Shown here in pieces: positions 33,938 to 42,327 of a DNA stretch of 64,000 nt. The notes under the pieces are model-generated. The model was not told the origin of the DNA and did not search any database. It saw nothing but the letters and a program-made list of their open reading frames with translations. The translations under genes were made by a program, and so were the position numbers. Position 1 is the first letter of the stretch, and each line of letters opens with the position of its first letter. This DNA is from Cryobacterium roopkundense (GTDB taxonomy: Bacteria; Actinomycetota; Actinomycetes; Actinomycetales; Microbacteriaceae): NCBI RefSeq assembly GCF_014200405.1, contig NZ_JACHBQ010000001.1:2232001-2296000 (forward strand). Direction: 5' to 3'.

Positions 33938-34813
33938 TCAGCCGATGAGTTTCTGGGCGAAGACGTGCGGGGTGAAGCCGGTGAGGTCGTTGATGCCCTC
34001 GCCCTGCCCCACGAGCTTGATCGGGATTCCGGTGCGCTCCTGCACGGCGAGCACGAAACCCCCGCGGGCCGAGCCGTCGAGCTTTGTGAGCACGAGTCCC
34101 GTTACCCCGGCGTGCTGGATGAAGGCCTCCGCCTGCGCGAGCCCATTCTGCCCCGTTGTGGCGTCGAGCACGAGGAGCACCTCGGCGATCGGCGCCTGCT
34201 TTTCGACCACCCGGCGAATCTTAGTGAGCTCGTCCATCAGCCCGCCCTTGGTGTGTAGGCGTCCGGCGGTGTCAATGATGACAATTTCGATGCCCTCGTT
34301 CTTGGCCTTCTCCACGGTCTGAAAGGCAACGGATGCTGGATCCTGCCCGACCATCTGCGGCTTCACGATCTGCGCCCCGGCGCGCTCTGCCCACGTGGCG
34401 AGCTGGTCCACAGCCCCGGCCCGGAAGGTATCGGCCGCGCCCACGATCACGCTTCGCCCGTAGGTGTTCAGGAACTTGGCGAACTTGCCGATGGTCGTGG
34501 TCTTGCCCACGCCGTTGACTCCCACGACGAGCACGACTGCCGGGCGTTCGCTCAGGGTAAGCGTGGAGTCGAGGAGGGACAGCCGTTCCTCGATGCCTTC
34601 CCGCAGCATCCGCTGCAGGTCTTTGGGGTCCGTCGTGTTGTATTTGGCCACCTTTGCGCGCAACTCCGCCACGACGACCTCGGTGACGTTTGGTCCAAAG
34701 TCGGCCTTGATCAGGGCGTCTTCGAGGTCTTCCCAGGTCTCGCCGTCGATCGTTTTCTTCGCGAACATGCCGCGCAGAGCGCCGGAAAGTGACCAGGGGG
34801 TGCGTTCTGCCAT
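33938..34813 (-). CDS. ftsY: signal recognition particle receptor FtsY
   Basis: Membrane-associated GTPase that receives the SRP-ribosome complex. The 291 aa protein is an NG domain alone, without the long acidic A domain of E. coli FtsY. Walker A is GVNGVGKTT near residue 100; DTAGRLHTKGGLMDEL and LTKLDGSARGGFVLAV follow. The short N-terminus with Arg/Lys (MFAKK) probably contacts membrane. In many Actinobacteria smc lies directly upstream; here a ~16 kb insert separates them. Confidence 0.96.
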   Translation of the reverse strand: MAERTPWSLSGALRGMFAKKTIDGETWEDLEDALIKADFGPNVTEVVVAELRAKVAKYNTTDPKDLQRMLREGIEERLSLLDSTLTLSERPAVVLVVGVNGVGKTTTIGKFAKFLNTYGRSVIVGAADTFRAGAVDQLATWAERAGAQIVKPQMVGQDPASVAFQTVEKAKNEGIEIVIIDTAGRLHTKGGLMDELTKIRRVVEKQAPIAEVLLVLDATTGQNGLAQAEAFIQHAGVTGLVLTKLDGSARGGFVLAVQERTGIPIKLVGQGEGINDLTGFTPHVFAQKLIG

Positions 34814-34999
34814 ACCTCTAGCCTAGGGCGCGGACGGCCCCGGTACCGTGCAGCTGCCGCATGACTACCGAGCTCCCGATCGACGTTCGCAACCGTGACC
34901 GCTCAGAGGAGGTCCGGGCCGGGGTGCACTGCCGCCCGACACGAGCGGGTCCACGGCCCCTTGCGGGCACAGCGAACGAGCACCGGGAACCATGCAGGA

Positions 35000-35031
35000 A
35001 GGCCCCCGCACCACCATCGGTGCGGGGACCT
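35000..35031 (-). terminator. hairpin after the GH81 gene
   Basis: GC-rich inverted repeat: CCCCGCACC at 35004-35012 pairs with GGTGCGGGG at 35019-35027 around a 6-nt loop, and an imperfect outer extension adds three pairs. It lies 10 bp beyond the GH81 stop. No T run follows on the minus strand, so efficiency is uncertain. The rest of the gap up to ftsY (34814-34999) shows nothing I can interpret. Confidence 0.55.
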
Positions 35032-35041
35032 CCCTCCTGCG

Positions 35042-38000
35042 CTACCTGGTGGTTGCCCGCGTCGTCAGCCAGGCTCCCGTACCGATGTCGGTGACCGCGG
35101 CGATTCGGATCGTGTAGTCGGTCTTACCCGTCAACCCGGCGATCTTCACGCTCGTGGCGGTGCTCACACCGTCGCCCACCGTGGTCCAGTGCGTTCCGTC
35201 GGCGGACGTCTTGATCACGTAATCGGTGATCGGGAAACCGCCATCAGTGATGGGTGCCGTCCAATTCACCTGTACCGACTTGCCCAGCACCTTGACGACA
35301 GCTCCGCGGGGCGCGGAGGGCGGTGAGGCTGTCGACGCTTCGACCGGCGTGGAGTAGGCGCCGAGCCCCGACGCTGATGTCGCTCGGACCCGCACCTGAT
35401 ACTGCGTAGCCGGGGTGAGTCCGGTGATCGTGGCACCGGGGGTGGCCGTCACGTTGTCGAAGAATCTCGTCCACTCCTGGGTCCCGGCGACTCGATACTG
35501 CACCCTGTAGTCGGAGACGGGGCTGGTACCCGCAGCGGACGGCGCCTCCCAGTCCGCACCAATCGTGGTGCCGTTCACTGGCGTGAGTGATACCTCGGTC
35601 GGGGAACCTGGAACCACAGTGGGCTCGGGGTCCGGTCCTGGGTCTGTACCCGGGTCCGTCACGGAGAGATTGGCGAACGGAACCTTCACGACTGATGTCG
35701 CGAGGTCGACCGTCGACGGCGCTGTGCCGAGCACGTTCCACAGTTCGACTTTCACTGTTCCGCCGACCAGTGCGCCGAATTCGCCCTCGACGCTGTCAAA
35801 GGCAGCGTCCGTGGTGTACCGCTCGTAGCCGGGCACCGGATCGGTTGGGAAGTAGTTAAACTTCTCGATCCGATCGAAGGTGCCATCTCCCGTCAGATCG
35901 TAGGAGACCCTGAGCCGAGTTCCGTTGCCGACGCCCAGGGTGTCGATCCCAATATCGAACGCGGTGCGGCTTCCTGCAAACGTGCCGGTCAGGTTCTTGG
36001 CGGTGAGAACCAGGCCAGTGGAAGGGTCACCGACGGCGTCGGGGCCAGACCGGGGGGCGAGTGTTGCGGTCTCGGCCGTGCCGGCCTGGGTTGCCAGGGA
36101 GCCCTTGTTCGTGAGGAACAGGTCTGTCTGGGTTGCCGCCGGAGGAGTCGGCGGCTCCGTTGGCGGCACCTCGGTACCGCTCGGGGCTCCGCCGCCGCTC
36201 CACACCTGCGCGCCGGACGTCACCGTCTTGCCCGTGGGGACATCGAGCACGGAGCCGTCGGTGAAGGTCACCTTGATCGGCGCCTGGGTGATATTGCTGG
36301 CCACGTAGGTCTTAGCGCCATCCTTGGTGAACACCGCTGCCATCGGATTATCGGCCTGCACAGCCGTGTCCAGAGTTCCCAGGGCCGCCAGGTTGGCGAT
36401 CCAGTGGTAGGTGTGCGCCCGACTCTCGCCCTCCTCCACGGGGTACTCACGGTCGTTGTCGAGCTTCGCGAGTGCCGCCGGACCGTCGCCGAGCGCAAGG
36501 TACGACCAGAGGATGTCCTGCCACACCGTCGGATTCCCGCCGTTGACGTCAACCATCTCGCTGTAGTTCTCGACGACATCGGTGGGTCGCAGTCCCAGGT
36601 ATAGATGCCCGCCCGTGATCGGCAGAGTGTTGATGCCCTGGATCATCTCGGCCTCCGCGCTGAACCAGGTCGAGTACGTGCCCCCGTCACCCCAGATCAT
36701 TCCCGCGGTGCTGTGCCCGAATGAATCCGGCATGGCGCCGGATTCGTCGAACCAGTACTGCTGAATCGCGGCGGTCTGCGTGGCGTAGAGGTAGATGCCG
36801 GCGTCGCGCGTGGCGGTGTCCCCGGTCGCGGTTCCCCACTGGATCAGGCCGTTGGCGAAGTTCTGCCCCTCGGAGCTCGACTCCTGGTTGTTGCCGGCGC
36901 CGAAGGCACCGTGACCGGAAGCCCAGTCGTGACCGGCGTAGATGTCGAAGTCCCGAAGGTATGGGTAACGCTTTTCTGTTCGGTCGAAGTTGTTTGCGTC
37001 CGCGATCAGCTCGTCGACCATGCCGCCGTACGCCGCCTGTGAAGCCCAGGCGGGGTCGAATCTCGCCAGTGTCGCCGCGGCGACGACGAAGTAGCCGTAG
37101 TGGAAGTGGTGATCGTTGAGCTCTTTGTCGGAACCGTACGACGCCGGGTAGCCGATCAGGGTGCCCCAGTTCTCGTTGTAGGCGAACAGTTGTGCGGTCT
37201 CGCCCGGCGAGGCCGTGAACCAGTTGGAGAGCGTGTCCCTGATCTGGGCCAGCGCAGTATCGCGCACGGCAGTGCGGTCGAGCTGATCGGCGATCTCAAC
37301 GATCCGAGCGGCTCGTCCGAGCGCCTTGCCTGTCCAATACGTGTCGTCCTTCACCATGGCCATCGGGTCCGCTGCAACCTGGTCGAGCAGCGCGTCCAGA
37401 CGGGCATTCGCGTCACCTGTTGCCGTTGCGACCGAGGGAATCTCGGGCAGCACGCCAGTGAACGGGGTGGCCGTCGTGAAGGACGTGGCACCGACGAGCG
37501 TGATCATGTCACCCCGGGCGGAGACATAGGTGAGGTCAGACGTGACACCCGGGGTGGGACCATCACCCGTCACGCCGTCGAGGTAAACGCTCTGATGTGG
37601 ATACAGCGCGAGCACGGTGCCCTCGTTGGTTCCCTCTATCGGTGTCGTCTCGGCGGAGTAAGTGGTGCGCACCAGACTCGTGGCCTCGTTGTAGTCGTAG
37701 TCGGCGCGCGTGCCGACTACCTTGGCGTACGCATAGGGAGCGTAGGCATCCACGACGGCGGTGCGTGCCGCATCGGTGTCGGCGGGAGAGGTCGGCAGGG
37801 TGGCGACGGACAGATAGCCCTTGCCGCCGAGGTCGCTCGTGAGAGTCGTGCCGGTCACCGACCAGGTGGACCCGGTGGGCGCATAGGCGATGTAGTCGGC
37901 GCCGCCGGACGAGAAGCCGATCTGCTCGCCATCCTTCAGCCACACGCGCAGATCGGAACCGGCGGACACGACCGCGTCGCCGCCGTCGATGTCGAACCAG

Positions 38001-38593
38001 CTGAACGGTAGGCCGTGGCCGATGGTGGCGGTCATCGTGCGGGTGCCGTCACTCCAGGATGGAGTGACAGTCCAGTCGCTCCAGTCGGCGACGTTGACCA
38101 CGGGCGCGTTGAGACCGGCGATGCCGACCACAACGTCCTCGGCATAGGGATAGTGGAATTCACCGACACCACCCGGTGTGCCGGACATGACCGGGTCGCG
38201 GGTGGTGGAGAAACCGAGGCCTGACGCCTGCGGGAGGTAGGAGGACGGGTGGGCGTGCAACGGCTCGCTGTAGGCGCAGTTGTACTTCTTGAAGACGAGC
38301 GACGACCACCAGTCGTTGGTCGGCACCGCTCCTTCCGGGGCGGTGTCGGTGAGGAACGCGCGGGCGTTCGTCGCGAGAGGATCGCAGCCCTCGGGAGCGG
38401 GTCCGACGGCATCCGTCGTGTAGCTGCCTGCTCCCACCGGCATGGTCTCGGCGTGGGCCACACCGGCCGCGCCGAGACCGCTCAGAAGCACGGCTGCCGC
38501 GGTCATGACGGCCAGGTGTCGGGTCCCGGACTTGCGCCCTTTTCGCCTCCCCCGGCTGTGCAGTGGTGCGCTGACGTGATCGCTGGTACTCAT
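35042..38593 (-). CDS. secreted GH81 endo-beta-1,3-glucanase with C-terminal modules
   Basis: Secreted enzyme of 1183 aa that should cleave beta-1,3-glucans such as laminarin, curdlan or fungal wall glucan. The signal peptide ends near AGVAHA-ET (about residue 50). The GH81 catalytic region follows (about 80-760): NDWWSSLVFK near its start, D494 in NDHHFHYGYF, and E571/E575 in QESSSEGQNF, the acid/base signature of the family. After a Pro/Thr linker comes a ~150-residue beta-rich module (possible carbohydrate-binding), then two fibronectin type III repeats (about 990-1180). It is the only gene of its unit and lies behind a twin-operator promoter. In-frame upstream codons lie in the operator region and are not used. 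Confidence 0.9.
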   Translation of the reverse strand: MSTSDHVSAPLHSRGRRKGRKSGTRHLAVMTAAAVLLSGLGAAGVAHAETMPVGAGSYTTDAVGPAPEGCDPLATNARAFLTDTAPEGAVPTNDWWSSLVFKKYNCAYSEPLHAHPSSYLPQASGLGFSTTRDPVMSGTPGGVGEFHYPYAEDVVVGIAGLNAPVVNVADWSDWTVTPSWSDGTRTMTATIGHGLPFSWFDIDGGDAVVSAGSDLRVWLKDGEQIGFSSGGADYIAYAPTGSTWSVTGTTLTSDLGGKGYLSVATLPTSPADTDAARTAVVDAYAPYAYAKVVGTRADYDYNEATSLVRTTYSAETTPIEGTNEGTVLALYPHQSVYLDGVTGDGPTPGVTSDLTYVSARGDMITLVGATSFTTATPFTGVLPEIPSVATATGDANARLDALLDQVAADPMAMVKDDTYWTGKALGRAARIVEIADQLDRTAVRDTALAQIRDTLSNWFTASPGETAQLFAYNENWGTLIGYPASYGSDKELNDHHFHYGYFVVAAATLARFDPAWASQAAYGGMVDELIADANNFDRTEKRYPYLRDFDIYAGHDWASGHGAFGAGNNQESSSEGQNFANGLIQWGTATGDTATRDAGIYLYATQTAAIQQYWFDESGAMPDSFGHSTAGMIWGDGGTYSTWFSAEAEMIQGINTLPITGGHLYLGLRPTDVVENYSEMVDVNGGNPTVWQDILWSYLALGDGPAALAKLDNDREYPVEEGESRAHTYHWIANLAALGTLDTAVQADNPMAAVFTKDGAKTYVASNITQAPIKVTFTDGSVLDVPTGKTVTSGAQVWSGGGAPSGTEVPPTEPPTPPAATQTDLFLTNKGSLATQAGTAETATLAPRSGPDAVGDPSTGLVLTAKNLTGTFAGSRTAFDIGIDTLGVGNGTRLRVSYDLTGDGTFDRIEKFNYFPTDPVPGYERYTTDAAFDSVEGEFGALVGGTVKVELWNVLGTAPSTVDLATSVVKVPFANLSVTDPGTDPGPDPEPTVVPGSPTEVSLTPVNGTTIGADWEAPSAAGTSPVSDYRVQYRVAGTQEWTRFFDNVTATPGATITGLTPATQYQVRVRATSASGLGAYSTPVEASTASPPSAPRGAVVKVLGKSVQVNWTAPITDGGFPITDYVIKTSADGTHWTTVGDGVSTATSVKIAGLTGKTDYTIRIAAVTDIGTGAWLTTRATTR

Positions 38594-38670
38594 CTGGTCC
38601 CCTTGCGCTAACCGGGCCGCCGCATTGCGACACCGGAGGCGTGCGTTCCACTGTCCTACGTGCAGGCCAA

Positions 38671-38684
38671 TGAGAGCGCTCTCT
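38671..38684. promoter_or_regulatory. LacI-family operator, downstream copy
   Basis: TGAGAGCGCTCTCT, a near-perfect palindrome (13 of 14 positions match TGAGAGCGCTCTCA), with the central GCGC typical of LacI/GalR operators. Relative to the GH81 promoter at 38688-38717 it falls on the expected transcription start. A bound repressor would therefore block initiation. Confidence 0.75.
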
Positions 38685-38687
38685 TGA

Positions 38688-38717
38688 ACCCTAGAGGCCC
38701 GAACGAGGAAAGCGCAA
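38688..38717 (-). promoter_or_regulatory. predicted promoter of the GH81 gene
   Basis: On the minus strand TTGCGC (38717-38712) and TAGGGT (38693-38688) form a -35/-10 pair with an 18-bp spacer. They lie exactly between the two palindromic operators, which supports the assignment. The leader to the GTG/ATG region would be about 85-90 nt. The consensus match is moderate. Confidence 0.55.
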
Positions 38718-38725
38718 GCAGATTG

Positions 38726-38739
38726 TGAGAGCGCTCTCA
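38726..38739. promoter_or_regulatory. LacI-family operator, upstream copy
   Basis: Perfect 14-bp palindrome TGAGAGCGCTCTCA, just upstream of the predicted -35 of the GH81 gene. Its centre is 55 bp from the centre of the second copy, about five helical turns, so one tetrameric repressor or two dimers could bind on similar faces. The repressor gene is not in this window. The divergent chelatase start is 112 bp away. Confidence 0.78.
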
Positions 38740-38850
38740 ATTCGCTTCTGACAGCGGTGGATTTCGGTAAACCTCGCACCATGAGCCGACAGAGGCAGAC
38801 GGGGCGACATATTCGGTCACACGTGCGGCCCGACCCGGCAGAATGGAGGG

Positions 38851-39561
38851 GTGACGGTTCACCCTTCCCCCGCGCTCGTCGGCATCGCTCACGGCACGTC
38901 CTCCTCGGACGGCCGCACGGCGGTGGCCGGCCTGATGCGCGCGGTCGCGGCCGCGCGACCGGAGCTGACCGTGGCTCTGGGATTCGTGGACGTGCAGCAT
39001 CCGGACACCCCCGAAACCCTGGCAGCGCTGGAACCGCGCCTTCCGGCCGTCGTGGTGCCGCTGCTACTCTCCGCCGGATACCACGTGCACGTCGACCTCA
39101 CGGATGCCGTGGCCGCCGAGACCGAACGACCGGTCGTGCTCGGTCCCGCTCTCGGCCCCGACGACCGATTGATCGCCCTGCTGCGGCACAGACTCGACGA
39201 ATCCGGTCTCGCCGCGGACGACGTCGTCGTGCTGGCGGTGGCAGGGTCAAGTGACATCAGAGCCGTAGCAGACTGCCGGGTCGTGGCCGAAGGGCTCGCC
39301 GCGGCATCCGGTCGTCCCATCGCCCTCGGGTTCCTCTCCGCCGCCCGACCGCCGCTGGCCTGTACGGTCACACGGACGAGGATCGAAAACCCTGGGCGCC
39401 GAATCGTGGTGAGCAGTTACCTGCTGGCACCGGGGTACTTTCAGGGACTGGTCGAGAAGGCCGGGGCGGATGTCACGACTCGTCCGTTACTCGTGCCCGA
39501 CGAACCGGCATCGCAATTTCTTGTCGACGTGGTGATCAGCCGGTATCTCAGCGCAGTCTGA
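38851..39561 (+). CDS. sirohydrochlorin chelatase-like protein (CbiX/SirB family)
   Basis: A 236 aa class II chelatase with two homologous halves. LVGIAHGTSSSDGRTAV holds the N-terminal metal-binding His, and VPLLLSAGYHVHVDLTDAV holds the second His pair. In the second half VLAVAGSSDIRA and VVSSYLLAPGYFQGLVEKAG mirror the first. It would insert iron into sirohydrochlorin to give sirohaem, needed by sulfite reductase directly downstream and by NirB elsewhere in the window. Cobalt insertion is the alternative. GTG start. It is the first gene of the sulfur region. Confidence 0.85.
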   Translation: MTVHPSPALVGIAHGTSSSDGRTAVAGLMRAVAAARPELTVALGFVDVQHPDTPETLAALEPRLPAVVVPLLLSAGYHVHVDLTDAVAAETERPVVLGPALGPDDRLIALLRHRLDESGLAADDVVVLAVAGSSDIRAVADCRVVAEGLAAASGRPIALGFLSAARPPLACTVTRTRIENPGRRIVVSSYLLAPGYFQGLVEKAGADVTTRPLLVPDEPASQFLVDVVISRYLSAV

Positions 39562-39832
39562 AAGCCAGTGCGGTCTGAGTGGCAGCGCTGGAGGAGGACT
39601 TCCGATTCGGCTCGGAATCCGACCTCGCCCCGCCAGCACTCCTCTTTCGGCAACAGGCGAGGGCTTCACCTTACGCCCGGGCGACGGCCCGCACCGCTGT
39701 GTGACGCCGCGCTACCTTGCGTGACAGGGCGTGACCGCGGCCGTGGCGGGCCCGCCGCGCTCTCGGTAGCTTTCTTCTATCGCAAAAGGGTGTTTTCGGT
39801 GTATCCGGGCTCGCCCATGGAGAGGAGCCACC
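39562..39832 (+). other. intergenic region upstream of sir
   Basis: A non-coding gap of 271 bp. A short hairpin (TTCCGA 39600-39605, TCGGAA 39612-39617) lies 40 bp past the chelatase gene. Further on, GTGAC occurs three times in about 35 bp (near 39701-39734), which might be a regulator site. GAGAGGAG precedes the sir GTG. I see no S-box, cobalamin or other known riboswitch, and no confident promoter. Confidence 0.4.
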
Positions 39833-41539
39833 GTGTCGCAGAGCGTGACGGAAACCACCCCGGCGCGTCCCCCGCGCCCGGCATCGCGGCCGAACGGCCA
39901 GTGGCTTGTGGACGGCACGACCCCGCTCAACGGCAACGAAAAGTGGAAGCAGGTCGACAACGGCATCGCCGTACGGGAACGCATCGAACGGATCTACTCG
40001 AAAGAGGGCTTCGATTCCATCGACGGCACCGACCTCCACGGCCGGTTCCGCTGGTGGGGCCTGTACACCCAGCGCAAACCGGGCATCGACGGCGGCAAGA
40101 CGGCCACTCTTGAGCCGCACGAGCTGGAAGACCGCTATTTCATGTTGCGCGTGCGCATCGACGGCGGGCAGCTCACCACAGAGCAACTGCGCGTGATCGG
40201 CAATATCTCCCGCGACTTCGGCCGCGACACCGCCGACCTCACGGACCGTCAGAACGTGCAGTTCCACTGGATCCGCATCGAGGACATGCCCGAAATTTGG
40301 AGGCGCCTCGAAGCCGTGGGACTGGAGACCACCCAGGCGTGCGGCGACGTGCCGCGCGTGTTCCTCGGCTCTCCGGTGGCCGGCATCGCCGCTGACGAGC
40401 TCATCGACCCGACCGACGCCATCGCAGACATCGCGCACAAGTTTCTGGGCACCGACGAGTTCGCGAACCTGCCCCGCAAGTTCAAGACCGCGATCACCGG
40501 CCACCCCAGCCAGGACGTCGTGCACGAGATCAACGACATCGGCCTCGTCGCCGTCGAGCACCCCGACCTCGGCGTGGGTTACGACCTCTGGGTGGGCGGC
40601 GCCCTCTCCACCACGCCCCGGCTCGCCGAACGCCTCGGTGCCTTCGTGGCGCCGGGCCAGGTCACCGAGGTGTGGCGCGGCGTCGTGTCCATCTTCCGCG
40701 ATTACGGCTACCGGCGCCTGCGCGGCAAGGCACGCCTCAAATTTCTGCTGAACGAATGGGGAACCGAGAAGTTCCGCCGTGTTCTTGAAGACGAGTACCT
40801 GGGTTACGCCCTCGCCGACGGCCCGGCCGCCCCCCGCCCCACCGCGCAGGGCGACCACGTGGGCGTGCACAAGCAGAAGGACGGCCGCTTCTACATCGGT
40901 GTCGCCCCCCTCGTGGGCCGCGTCGCCGGCCCGCTGCTCACCGGCCTCGCCGACCTGCTCGAAGCGCACGGTTCGTACCGCCTGCGCACCACCCCGCACC
41001 AGAAGCTCGTGCTACTGGATATTGCCGAAGAGCACGTCGAAGAGCTCATCACAGCCCTCGACAAGCTCGGGCTCGCCGCCCGTCCCAGCCTGTTCCGCCG
41101 CTCGACGATCGCCTGCACCGGCATCGAATTCTGCAAACTCGCGATCGTGGAAACCAAGCAGACCGCAACGGATGCCATCGCCTCACTCGAGACACGGCTC
41201 GCCGGCATCGACGTGCCCCAGCCGATCAGCCTGCACGTCAACGGATGCCCCAACTCCTGCGCGCGCATCCAGACCGCGGACATCGGCCTGAAAGGACAGC
41301 TGCTGCCCGACGGCAACGGCGGCCAGACCCCCGGATTCCAGGTGCACCTCGGCGGAGGGCTCGCCTCGCCGAACCGCGACGAGGCCGGACTCGGCCGCAC
41401 CGTGCGCGGCCTCAAGGTCACGGCCGACGACCTCGCCGACTACGTGGAGCGTATCGTGCTCCGGTTCCTCGCCGACCGCACCATCAACGAGACCTTCGCC
41501 GAATGGTCACACCGCGCCGAGGAAGGAGCACTGCAGTGA
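39833..41539 (+). CDS. sir: ferredoxin-dependent sulfite reductase
   Basis: Reduces sulfite to sulfide with six electrons, using sirohaem coupled to [4Fe-4S]; 568 aa, cytoplasmic. Cluster ligands are C428 and C434 (IACTGIEFCKLA) and C472 and C476 (VNGCPNSCAR). RFRWWGLYTQRK and TTQACGDVPR carry the Tyr and Cys positions that are cross-linked in the Mycobacterium tuberculosis enzyme. Sirohaem contacts DLTDRQNVQFHW are present. GTG start with GAGGAG 5 nt upstream. Its stop overlaps the cysH start (GTGA). Electrons probably come from fdxA/fprA at the end of the cluster. Confidence 0.94.
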   Translation: MSQSVTETTPARPPRPASRPNGQWLVDGTTPLNGNEKWKQVDNGIAVRERIERIYSKEGFDSIDGTDLHGRFRWWGLYTQRKPGIDGGKTATLEPHELEDRYFMLRVRIDGGQLTTEQLRVIGNISRDFGRDTADLTDRQNVQFHWIRIEDMPEIWRRLEAVGLETTQACGDVPRVFLGSPVAGIAADELIDPTDAIADIAHKFLGTDEFANLPRKFKTAITGHPSQDVVHEINDIGLVAVEHPDLGVGYDLWVGGALSTTPRLAERLGAFVAPGQVTEVWRGVVSIFRDYGYRRLRGKARLKFLLNEWGTEKFRRVLEDEYLGYALADGPAAPRPTAQGDHVGVHKQKDGRFYIGVAPLVGRVAGPLLTGLADLLEAHGSYRLRTTPHQKLVLLDIAEEHVEELITALDKLGLAARPSLFRRSTIACTGIEFCKLAIVETKQTATDAIASLETRLAGIDVPQPISLHVNGCPNSCARIQTADIGLKGQLLPDGNGGQTPGFQVHLGGGLASPNRDEAGLGRTVRGLKVTADDLADYVERIVLRFLADRTINETFAEWSHRAEEGALQ

Positions 41540-42327
41540 GCCCCGCAGTGAATATCAACGCAACCAGCATCACCGCACGTGCCGCGACCGTGATTCCCCC
41601 GACTCGCGCGCTGCCAGAGCGCCGCCCTGCATCCGTTCTGCACGCCCTCGCCGAACAGGGAACTGCCGAACTCGGCGCCCTCGACCACGAGGCCACCGCC
41701 GACGAGGTCGTGGCCTGGGTTGCTCGCAATTTCCGCGCCGACTCCGTCGCCGTGGCCTGCTCTATGGCCGACGCTGTTCTCCCCGCCCTCGTGGCGAAAC
41801 AGCTGCCCGGGGTTGACGTACTCTTCCTGGATACCGGCTACCACTTCGCCGAGACCTACGAAACGCGCGACGCTGTCGCCGCGGCCCTGGATGTCACCAT
41901 CGTCGATGTGCTGCCGCTGACAAGCGTTCCCGAGCAGGACACGAAACACGGCGCCGAACTGTTCGCCCGCGACCCGAACCTCTGCTGCGCGATGCGCAAG
42001 GTCGAGCCGCTGCAACGATCCCTCGGGGGGTACGAACTCTGGTTCACGGGTGTGCGCCGCGATGAAGCACCGACCCGCGCCAACACTCCGCTCATCACGT
42101 GGGACGAACGCAACGGCCTCGTGAAAGTGAACCCTGTCGCGGCGTGGACCTACGACGAGCTGATCGACTACGCCACCCTGCAGCACGTGCCGGTCAATGT
42201 GCTTCTGTCGCAGGGATACCCCTCCATCGGTTGCGCCCCCTGCACGAAACCCGTCGCGGCGGGCGCCGATCCGCGTTCCGGCCGCTGGGCCACCCTCGAG
42301 AAGACAGAATGCGGGCTCCACCTATGA
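41536..42327 (+). CDS. cysH: adenylyl-sulfate (APS/PAPS) reductase CysH
   Basis: Reduces activated sulfate to sulfite, 263 aa. CC (C150-C151) and CAPC (C233, C236) are the four ligands of the [4Fe-4S] cluster that marks APS-type reductases. C259 in the C-terminal ECGLHL is the catalytic nucleophile. VACSMADAVLPALVAK and LFLDTGYHF form the nucleotide-binding site. No cysC (APS kinase) is visible in the cluster, which fits direct use of APS. The GTG start overlaps the sir stop, and the stop overlaps the cysD start (ATGA). Confidence 0.94.
   Translation: MSPAVNINATSITARAATVIPPTRALPERRPASVLHALAEQGTAELGALDHEATADEVVAWVARNFRADSVAVACSMADAVLPALVAKQLPGVDVLFLDTGYHFAETYETRDAVAAALDVTIVDVLPLTSVPEQDTKHGAELFARDPNLCCAMRKVEPLQRSLGGYELWFTGVRRDEAPTRANTPLITWDERNGLVKVNPVAAWTYDELIDYATLQHVPVNVLLSQGYPSIGCAPCTKPVAAGADPRSGRWATLEKTECGLHL

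Noticed and set aside
34861..35094. Small plus-strand open frame after ftsY, 77 codons
   Set aside because: The start looks plausible but the product is Pro/Arg-rich with no pattern, and it runs through the GH81 terminator hairpin and the end of the GH81 gene.
39562..39832. Possible riboswitch (S-box or cobalamin type) before sir
   Set aside because: I looked for conserved core sequences and pairing of known classes and found only a 6-bp hairpin and short GTGAC repeats.
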